A DNA stretch of 11,077 nt from Xylaria sp. FL1777 (lineage: Eukaryota; Ascomycota; Sordariomycetes; Xylariales; Xylariaceae). Shown in pieces: positions 1 through 10,767 of this stretch. Under the pieces are notes generated by a model, which saw nothing but the letters and a program-made list of their open reading frames with translations, was not told where the DNA came from and ran no database searches. The stretch lies in contig MU401064.1 of NCBI GenBank assembly GCA_022578965.1, positions 1-11,077 of the forward strand, read 5' to 3'. How positions within the stretch are numbered: position 1 is the first letter of the stretch; the number at the start of each line of letters is the position of its first letter. A program made the position numbers and the translations under genes.

Positions 1-190
1 TTAAGTAAATTTTTATTTTTATATTATATAATAATTTTTTTTAAATAATTATATAGCTATTATTAATTTTATTATATAATATATATATATAATTACACAT
101 ATAAACAAAATAAACATTATATATTTAATGCTTTAATAAAAATAAAATTAATATATATAGTAATTTTTTTATAGTTTACTAATAAAAAAT

Positions 191-345
191 ATTTTATATA
201 CATTTTATTTTAAAGGATTTACTTTATATAAACTTTACTTTATATTTACTTTACTTAAGAAAATCTACTTTATATAAACTTTACTTTATATTTACTTTAT
301 TTAAAAGAACTTATTTTATATATACTTTACTTTATATACTTTATT
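191..345. repeat. 46-bp tandem repeat, about 3.3 copies
   Basis: Two full copies lie at 221-266 and 267-312, both opening ACTTTATATAAACTTTACTT. They match at 41 of 46 positions and all five differences are transitions (C/T or A/G). A partial copy precedes them (191-220, about 77 % identical to the second part of the unit). A degraded third copy follows from 313 to about 345 with a 2-base gap. The plus strand is rich in ACTTTA words and nearly free of G. No coding potential is visible. The transition-only divergence suggests the copies arose first and were then hit by C-to-T mutation on one strand or the other. The array could be a subtelomeric or intra-element minisatellite. Confidence 0.85.
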
Positions 346-400
346 TTTTATTTACGCTTTTTTTTTTATGTGTTTTAATACTTTTTTTACTTGCTACGCG

Positions 401-442
401 TTAAAAAAGCTAAAGCTACCTAGCAAAATTTTAGCTTTTTAA
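401..442. repeat. Nested inverted repeat
   Basis: The left arm 401-414 (TTAAAAAAGCTAAA) pairs with the right arm 429-442 (TTTTAGCTTTTTAA), with one bulged A and end fraying. The 14-base interval between them contains a second small palindrome, GCTA-CC-TAGC (415-424). As single-stranded DNA or RNA this would form a stem with an internal mini-hairpin. It lies just after the 46-bp array, in a patch slightly richer in C and G than its surroundings. Function is unknown. A terminator is unlikely because no gene is nearby, and chance pairing of A/T runs accounts for part of the stem. Confidence 0.5.
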
Positions 443-443
443 T

Positions 444-467
444 TATATTTACTTTATATATACTTTT
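444..467. repeat. Stray fragment related to the 46-bp repeat
   Basis: This short stretch repeats the words of the array at 191-345 (TATATTTACTTTAT followed by ATATACTTTT), about 100 bases downstream and beyond the inverted repeat. It is probably an outlying or separated copy. The match is short and low in complexity, so independent origin cannot be excluded. Confidence 0.4.
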
Positions 468-3400
468 AAAGCTTTTTAAGCTTTTAGATTGCTTTAAGGT
501 TACTTTTTAAAATACTTTAGTTTTTTAAAAAAATAAAAAAAATAAAAATATTTTCTTTTGTGCTTTAATTTTTACTTTAGTATATTACGTAATATAGGCT
601 ATAACGTAAGTAATAATAATATAACATACTTAAAACTTAATCCGAAAAAAAAAAAAAGCATAAAGGTTAAAAGCTAAAAAAAAAAAAAAAAGATCTTTTT
701 TTATGTTTTTTATTCTAAAAAAAAATATAAAAAAATCAAGGCAAAAAAAGGCTTACTTTTAGCAAATTATAACAATAAAGCTATTTTACTGCTTATAAAA
801 CTTTTTTATATAGCTAAGTTATTTATAAAAGATTTTATTTTATACGCATAAAAATTATAATATGTAAACTATTATATAATTACTTTTAGCTATATAAATA
901 ATTTACTTGCTAAAATATAAAGCATAAAGCTTATTTTAATACGTTTATAATATATAAAAAGTATTATTACGTTTTAATATAAATTTTAACTTAAAGGCGT
1001 TTAGCTATTATTTAGCAAATAGTAGTATTATAGCATTATTTAGTTAAATAGCTATAAAAACTAATTATTTAAATTAGCAGTTTTTTTTATATTAAGCTAA
1101 ATTATTATTATAGTAAAATTATTAGTAAAATAAAACTAATTTATTTTATAACAGTTTAAACTTAGCTTATGTTTTTTATTTAATTTTTTATAAAAAAAAG
1201 TTTTATTTAAAAGCTTAATTATTTTCTTTTTTTAAAAGTACTAAGCTTACTATAATATTTCTTTATATAGCTTTAATGCTTTTAAGTAAATTTAAGTTGC
1301 AAGCTTTTTTTTATTTAGCTTTAATTTTTTAAAAGTTTAATACGTTTTATAAGCAGTTTAGCTTTTTATTTTAAAGCTACTTATATTTTATTATGCTTTA
1401 TATAAGCTATATACTAAGTTTTTTTAAGCATATAACTTTATTTAAAATTAATATAGCAAAGCTTTTATATTATTATTATAGCTTTTTTTAAACTAAATTA
1501 TATAGCTATATAGCACTTATAATTTTTATTGCTATATTAACTAGCTAAAATAAATAAATATTTCTTTTTAGCTTAACTATTTTTATTAATAAAAAACTTA
1601 TATTTTAATAAGTAAACAATTTAATGCTTATTAAATTTTGCTTTAGTATAATAAAAAAAGCTAACATTAAAAAATTAAAAAGTAATGTTATTATAAATGC
1701 TTAGTTATTATAAGCTAGTTATTTTTATAATAACTTTTTTAGTACTTTTAGCTTTAAATTTTAAAGGATTAAAAAATTAATAAGCTATATTTTTATAGTT
1801 TGTATTTATACTAAAAATTAAAATTAAAAAAACTTTTACTTTTTTGTTTTACGAAAGATTTTTGTTTTTTATAAGCTTTTTTTAAAATACTTATTTAAAT
1901 TACGTTAGTATTTATACTTTAACTTTAAACAAAAAAAAAAAACAAAGATTATTATTTACTTGTATTATAGTTTAATAAATATGCTGCTTTAGCTAAACTT
2001 TTTACTTAATAATATTTTTAACTTAAGTTAACCTGCAAAAAATCTTAACACTAAAAGTTAAACATAATATTTAGCTTTACTTTATTAAATATATAAAAAA
2101 ACAATAAAAATAGTAGTATTTTATTAGCGCTAAAGCTTTTACTTATTTTATACTTTTTATGTTTTTTTATAATGTTAAACTAAAATTAAGCTTAATTAAT
2201 TTTTTTATTTTATAAATATAATATTTTGCTATAGCTTTTTTAACTTATTATAATATAAGCTTTTATTTAAGTTTAGTATATATTTTAAGCTTTTTTTAAC
2301 TTAAAAAAACTAATACTTTAATATAGGTTATAATAATTATATTATTAGCTTATTATAAAATTACTATAAAAAAACTATTTTAGTTTTTTATAAAGTTTTT
2401 TATTTTAGGTTATTTTGTTTACTTTTTTTTACTTTTATAAAAAAACGTAAATTAATAATAGTATTATATTATTTTTAACCTTGCTAAATTAAACTTAAGG
2501 TTTTTTTTTTTTGCTAATTTTGCTAAGCTTATTTTTTTAGCTATAATTTTGCTAAATAGTAAATAAAAACAATAAAAATCTTATTAATTTATTTATATGC
2601 ATTATTAATTAAATAATAAAGCATTTAGCTACTTTAAAAGCTATATAATACTAATATATTTTTATGTTTAAAATAAATTATATTTTAAGCTAAATACTAT
2701 TATAATAAAATTTATTATAATATATTTAACTTTTTGCTATTTAATTATTAAACTACATTTTTTGTTATATAAACTTAGCTATAAATTATTTATTGTTATT
2801 ATTTTTAAAGTTTTTATTATTTTTAAGCTGTTATACTTAGTACTATACTTTATTTTTTAATAAGCTATAATATTTAAAGCTTTAAAAACTTTTTATAATT
2901 TAATAGTATTATAGCATAAAATGCTACTAAAGTATATTTTATAATAACTTTTTTATAACTTTTTTAATTTCTAGTATTATATAAACTTTTTTTTTATATA
3001 ATATATACTAAATAGCTTTTTTTTTTTTAAGTTATAATTACTTTTGTTGTTTATTTACGCTTAATTAAATTATTTTACGTTAATATTTAAAGCACTAAGT
3101 AAAAATTATATTACGTTAATATTACTTTTTAATTATTATAATGCTATATTTTAATTAAACAGTTAAATTTTTTTTATTTATACTAGTTTTAAGTTAATTA
3201 TTTATTGCATGCTAAATAATTAAAGCTTATTAAAAGCATTAAAACTTAAGTGCTAATAGCTGCTTGCTAATTATTTAGTTAATAGCTTATTTGCTTTTAA
3301 GCTTATTTTATTTAAAGCTTAATATGTTTAATTTTTAAAGCTAATTTCTTTTTTAAAGTTATAGATTTATTTTGTTAATTTTCTTTATTTATATTGTTTT

Positions 3401-6253
3401 ATTAACTAAAAGCTGTTTATTTTAAAGATTTATTGCAGTTATAAATATAACTTAGCTTAAGAATTATTTCTTTTTATAGATTTTTAAAAAATGTTAAAAA
3501 TATATTAAACTTAATAAAAGTGTTAAGCTTTTTTAGCTATAAAACGTTAGCTTTAAACAAACTAATTTTAAAATAATAAACTATTAAAAAAAAAAAAGAA
3601 CTTTGCTTAAAGCTTTTATTGTTATTTTTACGTTTAGTTATATTGCTGCATAAAACTTAAATTTAGGCGTTAAAATATTAACTAGTTTTCTTTTTGCTAT
3701 ATAAAGCAATAAATGCTTACTTTAAAACAAAACTTTTTTATAGCTTAAAATTAGCTAACTTACGTTTAACTGCTGTTTATATAAAACTTTTTTTTTTTTT
3801 AGTTTTTTAAGTTTTTATTAAAATATTTATTACTACTTATAAAAAAAAAAAAAATTAATATATTATTTTCTAAAAATTTAAAATATTTACATTAAAAAAG
3901 TAAAACTTACTACTAAGATTTATACTAAAAGCTATTTAATTTAAGCTTACGTTTTAAGCTTTATTATTAAATCTTTATAGCTGCTTACTTTTTAAGGCTT
4001 TTTTTTTACTTTAAAAGCAAAATATAAATAAAACGTTTAAGCGTTATTTATTTTTAAAGCTAGCACATTTAATAAATAAGTTATTATATAGTTCTTAGCA
4101 AATTTTAACTTTTATAGCTACTGTTTTATTATTTAAATATATTAATACTTTTTATAATATTTAATAAATGTTTATTTTAATATTTTAACTTTACGTTTAG
4201 TTTATTTTATATTGCTAGTTTTGCTTACTAAAAATAGCTTACTAGTATTAATATATTTAAATGCTTATGTTTAATTAAATAATAAAAACTTTTTATATAT
4301 TTAAAGTTTAAAAATAAATAAAAGCTAAAAAGCGCTTTTGCATTTTTAATTATTTGTTTTACTTTATAAAACTAAATATTTAATACTGCTATTTTAAAAA
4401 AAACTTTAGCAATAATTAGTTATTAAATAATTTAATAAGTTTTTTGCCTTTATATATAGATTTAATAATTAATTTATACGTTAAAACTATTATAAGCTTT
4501 TATTAAAGTTTTTTTTAGCTTTATTTTATTTATGCATAGTTTATTATTTTTTAAGTTTAAATAGTAATGCTTTTACTTAAATTTATTTATAAATTTTAAG
4601 ATTAATTAATAATATATTTTATAAAAAAGCTTTTATTTTTGTTTATTTTTATTACGCATAAAAGTTTAACATTTAAACATTTATATTACTGTTTAACTTT
4701 TTAGTTTATGTTTTAAAACAAGTTATTAATAACTATTATGCTAGCATTTTTGCTTAAAAGCGTAGTTTTTAGTTTTTATAAAAGTATTATATAAAAAGCT
4801 ATAATACTTTTAAAAAAGCTATGTTTTTTTTGCTTTTATTTTTTTATAAAAACTAATGCTAGCTTTTATTTAATAAAATGCATTAATAAAAATACTAGCT
4901 AATTTGCTAAAAAAAGGTCTAATTGCAAATGTTTTTTTTTTAATAATTTTATGTGTTATTTAACCTTTTTTTTAAAGTGCTTTTTATTTTTTAATTATTT
5001 TATTTATGCACTATTAGTTTTTAGCTTATATTTAGCTTTAAAAAAAATTTACTTTTTATTTAAAGCAGCATTTTTAAACTATTTAACTTATTAAAAAAGC
5101 TTTATATAAATATTAGTATTTAACTATATAAAGCTTTTATTTTTTGCAGCGTTTTGTTTTAAAGAACTTAAAAAGTACTTTGCTTAAAGCATTTTTTATA
5201 AATTATAATTTAAACTTTAACAAGCTAAATTTTAAATTTAAGCTATTATTGCTTTATTTGCTATTACTAAAGTAATTTTTATTAGTTTTTTTTTTTTTGC
5301 TTATTAATATGCTTAAGTTTAGCAAATATTTTTATTTAATTTAAAGTTAATTAGTATATAATTATAAGTTTTTTAGCTAAATGTTAGCTTATTTTATTAG
5401 TAAAATTAAAAAATTTAACTATTATATCTAAAAAATAAAACAACTTTATTACTTATTTTTAAAAGTTATTTTATTAAAGTAAAATAATCCTTTAATATTA
5501 TGCAACAAAAGCATAAAAAGTTAAAATAACGCTTAAATAAGCATATTTATTAAAATATTAATAAGCATAATATATATTTAAAAATTTAATGATTTATTAA
5601 GTTCTGCAATTTATATTATTTATTATATTTTGCTATGTTTTTTATTAATGCTAAAACTAAAAGATCTATTATTAAAAATTTTAATTTTATTTTTTTACAT
5701 AATTTTTAAAATAACTTTTTTTATAAAACAAAAGTTTATAAACTTTTAGCAAACTTTTATAAGCTTGCTAAAGCAACATAAAAAGTATTTTTACAAAAAA
5801 TAAAAAGTTAAAGTTAACTTTTTAATAATCTTTTTGTTAATTTACTAATAAAAACTTTATTATAACTTTTATTTCTTTTAAATAACTAAGTTTAAATAAC
5901 TTTTTAGCTTAAAAGTATTATTATTAATTTCTTTAAGCTAGTTTAAAAGCTTTATTAAGCTATTTAATTAATAATAATAACAAGTAATATATATAAAAAG
6001 CAAAAACGTAATTAATATAAATTAATAACTTATGTTTATTTAGAATTTTTTATTAAAAAGCAATAATTATAATGCTTTATTTTTAGCATAATAAAGTTTA
6101 ATAAAATTACTTAAGTATTTTTACTAAAGAAATATTTGCTGTTTTTATTAATATAACATATATGCAACTTAAAATATTTAAAGGCATTATAGCAATTTTT
6201 TTTCTTTAACTAGCTATAGCTATAATAATAGCCTTTTTATATTTTAACTTATT
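468..6253. other. Gene-free AT-rich stretch
   Basis: No gene, RNA gene or intact mobile element is visible over this long interval. It is made of TTTTTA, AAGCTT, TAGCTA and TTAAA-like words, and most surviving C and G lie in GCT/AGC or ACT/AGT. There are two long A tracts near the left end (645-657 and 676-691). The second runs into an 18-bp perfect palindrome centred on AGATCT (685-702). A clean inverted repeat at 1703-1735 is listed separately. The interval may be the remains of transposons mutated beyond recognition by eye: I could not identify LTRs, a primer-binding site or any reverse transcriptase or transposase motif. Confidence 0.65.
1703..1735. repeat. Perfect 11-bp inverted repeat
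   Basis: AGTTATTATAA (1703-1713) is followed after an 11-base spacer by its exact reverse complement TTATAATAACT (1725-1735). The pairing does not extend outward or inward. In DNA with so few letters in effective use, an 11-bp match over this distance can arise by chance, so this is recorded as structure only, without a proposed function. Confidence 0.45.
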
Positions 6254-6437
6254 AAGCTTATTTATAAAGACTTAATTTCTTAAGGAATTAATACGTACTT
6301 TAAGCTATATAAAATATAGCTTACTTTTTTTTACGCATTATAATAGCTTAATGCAATTTAAGCTTATTATAAAGTTAGTTATACATTTTTAAATTACTTT
6401 AAAAACGTAAAAAGCATTCTTTATACTAAATAGTATT
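6254..6437 (+). repeat. Diverged direct repeat, copy A
   Basis: This segment aligns with 6875-7060 in the same orientation at an offset of 621-623 bases. In the best part, 6299-6377 against 6921-6999, 67 of 79 positions agree without gaps, and 9 of the 12 differences are transitions. One difference pair is telling: TATA here (6315-6318) where copy B has TGCA, which is what C-to-T change at both CpA sites (one on each strand) would produce. Outside the core the match continues at lower identity with one-base gaps. Within the unit, ATTATAATAGCTTA and TAAGCTTATTATAA form an imperfect inverted repeat. It is probably a fragment of a dispersed repeat or transposon present at least twice. I cannot name the family. 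Confidence 0.75.
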
Positions 6438-6874
6438 GCTTGCATTAAGTAAATTTTTTTGCTTTTTTTTTTAACTATAAAAGGCTTTTTTTAAAAAAAT
6501 AAAAATGTTAAACTAGCAAAATATCTTACTATTATAAGCTTATAATATATAACATACTATTAATTTATTATTATATTTAACTTTTATTTGCTTAAACAAA
6601 TAGTTCTTTTAAAAAGCTAATATATTATTAAAGCAATATAAGCTATTTAATAAATAAATGTTTTGTTTATTATTATAATTAAGCAAACAAATCACTTTAT
6701 TAACTAAAAACAGCTATGCATTATTACTTATAAAATCAAGAAAAAGCTTTTAATTTATTAATTTTTATTATATTTAGCATTTATAAAAATATATACATAT
6801 TTTTTTTAATATATAAAGCTATACGTTATGCTATTATAATATAATTAGCTTTGTTTTTTTTGCTTTAAACATTT
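6438..6874. other. Gene-free spacer between the direct repeats
   Basis: This AT-rich spacer separates the two copies of the direct repeat. I see no gene, no terminal inverted repeats and no further strong copy of the unit in it. If the two copies were the ends of one inserted element, the element would span about 800 bases, but no typical LTR termini support that reading. Confidence 0.5.
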
Positions 6875-7060
6875 AAACTTATTTAAAAAAGCTACGATTT
6901 CTTATAAAATTAGCATGTATTTTAAGCTATATTAAATGCAGCTTATTGCTTTTTACGCGTTATAATAGCTTAACATAACTTACGCTTATTATAAAGTTAA
7001 TATATTTACTTTTTTACATTATAAAAAGTAAGCTTAACGTTTTTTATACTAGCTAATATT
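6875..7060 (+). repeat. Diverged direct repeat, copy B
   Basis: This is the partner of 6254-6437. It keeps several C and G bases lost in copy A, notably TGCA at 6937-6940 and CGCG at 6956-6959, so it looks less mutated at those sites. Copy A in turn keeps a TGC where B has CAT, so each copy has taken its own hits. That fits independent mutation of two duplicates from a common, more GC-rich ancestor. The imperfect inverted repeat (TTATAATAGCTTA with CGCTTATTATAA) is conserved in both copies. Confidence 0.75.
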
Positions 7061-9560
7061 ATATTAAACAATAATAATAAAATATTATTATACTACGCTT
7101 AAATTAAAAACTTTTTTATATAGTTAAATATTTAATACTAGTAAAATTTATTTACTTTTTTAAGCTTAAATAATAATTATTTAGTTAACTTAGTAAATTT
7201 CCTTATATTAAGTTAAATTAAGCTGCAAGCTTTTTATTATATTAATAAAAAACAAAACATTATTTTTATAACGTTAATAAACTTTTTTTTAAGCATTTAA
7301 AACCTTTTTTATTTTATTTTTACTAAAAAAAGCAGTAGTACTTATTTTTATTAAGTTTTTAAACTTACTTTTTATAAATACTATATAAAAGCTTAGCTAT
7401 AAATTACTTTAAGCACTTATTTTTTTATTATACTAAAGCTATTATATTTTGCTATATATTTTTTTTTAAAGCATATTTAGTAATAAGTGCTTTTTATAAA
7501 GCTTTTCTGCAATTTAAAAATATAGCTAATAAAAATCTTTTACTACTTTATTTCTTACTATAAAATAGCGCTAAATCATTATATAACTAATATATTTTAT
7601 AGCATTTTATTAAACTTATAATAAGCTATACTTTTTAAAGTAAAGCTTTGTAGTTTTGTTTATTTTTAGTAGTGCTTTTTTGTTAATTTTTTTAAGTTTT
7701 AGTTTTACAATTATACTTTTTTTAAAACTTAAAAACTTTAATTTTTTATAAAATGCTAAACAAGTTAAAAAAAAATATCGTTTGATCTTTAGTTAGCATA
7801 GTTTATAGTTAAAACTATAATAGTATTTAATTATTTTTAATTTTTTAACTTTTGTTCTTAATTAATAAAAATATTTTTAGTAAATATTTTTGCAGTAATT
7901 AATTTTTAATAAATCTAAAAATTTTACTTTTAATAATTAAATATTAATGCTTTTAATTATTCTTATTAATTATTACAGCAGTTCTAAAAACTAATAAAAT
8001 AAAACCTTATGTTTTATTTTATTATTTTATATTAATATATTTAAGCAAACGCTTATTTTAAACACTTTAATTTTTTTATAATAAAAGTTCTAGTTTTTTA
8101 CTATACTTAATAAAAAGCATAAAGCTTTCTAAAAAAAAAAGCTTAACTAAACTAATGTATGCAATAAAGCAAACTAACTAACTAAGCTTAAAGTTTAATT
8201 ATAAGCTTTTTAACTGCAATAACTTTAATATATGCTATTAAAGCTAAAATTACTACAGCTATTAATATTAAACTTGCTTTTTAATTGTTCTTTATTAAAG
8301 GATTTAAATTATATTTATTTTAATTATAAAACTTAAAAAAGCCTTATATTAATATTTATTATTACTACTTTTTTATGTTAAAATTAAGTAATTTATATGT
8401 TTACTGCTTTTTTTAAATATAATAGCTATTTTTTAAGCTTTTTCTTTAAAGTTAAGCTTTAATTTTTTATTATTTATTGCAACTATAGCAAGCTAAAACT
8501 TTACTATTAAAAGTTAATAAAGCAAAAATTTAAATAAACTATTATTAACGTAAAGCTATATAATTTATATTAGTTATTATAAATTATTTATAAGCTTTAA
8601 AAAGCATTAGTTTTTAGTTTAATAAATATATTCTCTTTAAAGTTAAAATTGTTAACATATATTAGCTTTAAAATTACTATAGTTATTCAAGTAAAAAAAG
8701 CACTATTAAATAAATAATAATTAATATAATAAGCTATTTGTAGTTTTGCTATATAATTGCTTATATTTAAACATATATAGCTTAATTTTTAAAACAAATA
8801 TATAATTATTAGCAAAATTAACTAAATAACTATTATACGCTAAAATTAGCTATTTAATTTTATAGCATAAAAAAATTAGTTATAGTTAAACTACTTAAGT
8901 TTTAGCTTTAGTAAAATTATTAACGTAGCTATAATTTTACTACTTATTAAAAAAGCATTTTATTATTTACTAAAAGTAAACTATGCTATAATAACTATTT
9001 GCATAAATTAAAACTTACAAGTAATAATAGCTGTAATAATTAAAGCAAAGCTTATTTTACAAAAAAACTATCTTTTTTAATTTTTTCTTTTATTATTTCT
9101 TAAAGCACTAGTTTGCTATATAGCTTTTTTGCTTAAAAGCTAATAAGTAATAAAATATATAAGCCTTAAAAAAAAACTTAGCTTATTAAATGTTTTGCTT
9201 ATGTTTATAAAAAAACAGTTATTAAAAAAGTATTTTTTATTACTACGATTTATAATTAGCTAAAAAATTAGCTATATATTAAGCTTAAATAACAATTATT
9301 AAAACTAAAAAATAAGCTTAATAGCTTTTGCGCGATTTTAAATAGTAAAGCTATAAGTAGTTTTTTAAAAAAGTTATACTTATAAAAGCAAATATAACAA
9401 CAAGTAGTATTTTAAAAAAATAAGCAAGCTTTATAAATATATAAAAATAAAAAACAAAAAAAAATCTAAGTGCTTTTTTATACGTAAATTTATAAAAACC
9501 TAAAATGCTTATAGCTTATATTATAACATACCTAAATATTAAGCAGCTTATATTTATAAC
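7061..9560. other. Gene-free AT-rich stretch
   Basis: The composition matches 468-6253 and stops are dense on both strands. I see no gene, tRNA-like cloverleaf or transposon terminus. The only local structures I can support are the inverted repeat at 8909-8942 and many short TAGCTA, AAGCTT and TTAGCTAA palindromes, which are expected where most surviving G and C sit in GpC. Confidence 0.6.
8909..8942. repeat. Perfect 12-bp inverted repeat with 10-base loop
   Basis: TAGTAAAATTAT (8909-8920) and ATAATTTTACTA (8931-8942) are exact reverse complements separated by TAACGTAGCT. The wider surroundings add a weaker outer pairing: ATAGCATA near 8862 with TATGCTAT near 8982. No gene is adjacent, so there is no case for a terminator or operator. 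It may be the remnant of a palindromic element end, or chance. Confidence 0.5.
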
Positions 9561-9662
9561 AAGTATTTAATTTAGCGTAAAGCTAGTTCTTTTTTATAAT
9601 ATAGCTAGCAATTAATAAATATTTAATTTAACGCTTATTATAGCAAAGCTAGTTCTTTTTTA
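9561..9662 (+). repeat. Local direct duplication with a 10-bp indel
   Basis: The first copy, 9561-9596, reads AAGTATTTAATTTAGCG and then AAAGCTAGTTCTTTTTTA. The second, 9617-9662, reads AAATATTTAATTTAACG and then the same AAAGCTAGTTCTTTTTTA, with ten extra bases (CTTATTATAG) inserted between the two parts. The three substitutions are all transitions: two G/A, and one T/C beside the indel. About 20 bases separate the copies. It is a small tandem duplication followed by transition mutation and an insertion or deletion. No product is encoded. Confidence 0.75.
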
Positions 9663-10035
9663 TTAATTATGCATTTTATTATTAAGTTTGCTTAGTATGT
9701 TTTATGTTATAGCAACTATAGCGCATAATAACTAGCAAAAAATTAAGTAATTTAACTGCTATTATAAAGCTTTTAACTTATTAATAGCTATTAACTTATA
9801 AATAGCTACTATTGCTTTAATGCTTTGTTTATTAAGTTTAAAAAAGTTAGCTTAATAATTTAAACTTATATATATAAGCTTATTTTGCTTTTTTATATAT
9901 TTATTAACTTTACTTAGTTTAAAAACATAGCATAAAAAGCTTTGCTGCAAGTTAACTATTTTTAAAAAAAGATTTATATAGAAAAAATGCTAAAATAACT
10001 TATAAAATAACATTTAAGCTAAGTTTTAAAAAGGC
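9663..10035. other. Gene-free stretch before the satellite
   Basis: This is AT-rich filler with no gene or clear repeat. G and C are still about equally frequent on the plus strand. That contrasts with the strongly G-poor plus strand that starts near 10080 and helps to place the left edge of the satellite. Confidence 0.5.
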
Positions 10036-10053
10036 TAAAACTTTAAACTTTAA

Positions 10054-10261
10054 TAAAATTTCCAGCTTATTTTTTTACATAAAATCTATTACTTATTAAT
10101 TTACGCACTACTACTTATTAACTTATATATTACTATTTATTAACTTATTATTACTACTTATTAATTTATTATTACTACTTATTAATTTACTTTTATTATT
10201 TATTAACTTATTACTGCTATTTATTAACTTACTACTATTTTTTATAACTTTTTAACTTAAA
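10054..10261 (+). repeat. Satellite block 1: header plus seven 21-bp units
   Basis: The 39-base header starts TAAAATTTCC. Seven TTATTAA marks follow at 10093, 10115, 10137, 10158, 10179, 10200 and 10221, with steps of 22, 22, 21, 21, 21 and 21. From the last mark to the next header is 41 bases. The 21-bp unit reads as three heptamers, TTATTAA, YTTATTA and TTACTAC. A partial tail-like sequence (about 10036-10053, CTTTAAACTTTAA) precedes the first header and suggests the array began or was cut there. The plus strand has many C and almost no G. Confidence 0.9.
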
Positions 10262-10456
10262 TAAAATTTCTGTTTTATTTTTTTATATAAAACTTACTAC
10301 TTATTAACTTACATACTACTACTTATTAATTTACTATTATTACTTATTAATTTATTATTACTACTTATTAATTTACCTTTATTATTTATTAATTTATTAT
10401 TGCTATTTATTAACTTATTATTATTATTATTACTACTTAAAACTTTTTAACTTTAA
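10262..10456 (+). repeat. Satellite block 2: header plus six 21-bp units
   Basis: The header TAAAATTTCTG is followed at the same 39-base distance by TTATTAA marks at 10301, 10323, 10344, 10365, 10386 and 10407 (steps of 22, then 21 four times). The tail is 50 bases instead of 41 because of a local run of TTA triplets near 10411-10432. Total length is 195. Compared with block 1 it has one unit fewer. Confidence 0.9.
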
Positions 10457-10621
10457 TAAAATTTCCGTTTTATTTTTTTATACAAAATTTATTATTTATT
10501 AACTTATATACTGCTATTTACTAACTTATTACTACTATTTATTAATTTACTACTATTACTTACTAATTTATTTGCATTACTTATTAACTTATTACTACTT
10601 TTTATAACTTTTTAACTTTAA
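10457..10621 (+). repeat. Satellite block 3: header plus five 21-bp units
   Basis: The header TAAAATTTCCG is followed at 39 bases by marks at 10496, 10518, 10539, 10560 and 10581 (steps of 22, 21, 21, 21). Two of the marks are TTACTAA, keeping a C where the others have T. The tail is 41 bases and total length is 165. The header differs from its neighbours mainly by C/T changes, for example TACA against TATA and CCG against CTG. Confidence 0.9.
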
Positions 10622-10767
10622 TAAAATTTCTGTTTTATTTTTTTACATAAAAAATCCACTATTTATTAACTTGCTTATTACTATTTATTAACTTACTATT
10701 ATTATTTATTAATTTATTATTACTATTTATTAACTTATTATTGCTACTTAAGAATTTTTAACTTAAA
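10622..10767 (+). repeat. Satellite block 4: header plus four 21-bp units
   Basis: The header TAAAATTTCTG is 41 bases long here, two more than in blocks 1-3. Marks follow at 10663, 10685, 10706 and 10727 (steps of 22, 21, 21), then a 41-base tail. Total length is 146. It is the shortest complete block. Confidence 0.9.

Noticed and set aside
645..702. Poly-A tail of a LINE-like element, or a terminator at AGATCT
   Set aside because: Runs of 13 and 16 A are common in DNA of this composition, the 18-bp palindrome is mostly A and T runs, and no coding remnant lies upstream.
6179..6236. Inverted repeat AAAGGCATTATAGC with GCTATAATAATAGCCTTT
   Set aside because: The arms match only with a 3-4 base gap and the loop is about 25 bases, which is not clearly above chance in this sequence.
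6254..7060. Solo LTR pair of a retrotransposon about 800 bases long
   Set aside because: I see no TG...CA termini, target-site duplication, primer-binding site or polypurine tract. Two fragments of a dispersed repeat is all that can be supported.
10054..10767. Remnant of a coding repeat, since 21 bp is seven codons
   Set aside because: The first step in every block is 22, block 1 has two such steps, and TTATTAA carries TAA. The frame would not be kept across a block, so a non-coding satellite is simpler.
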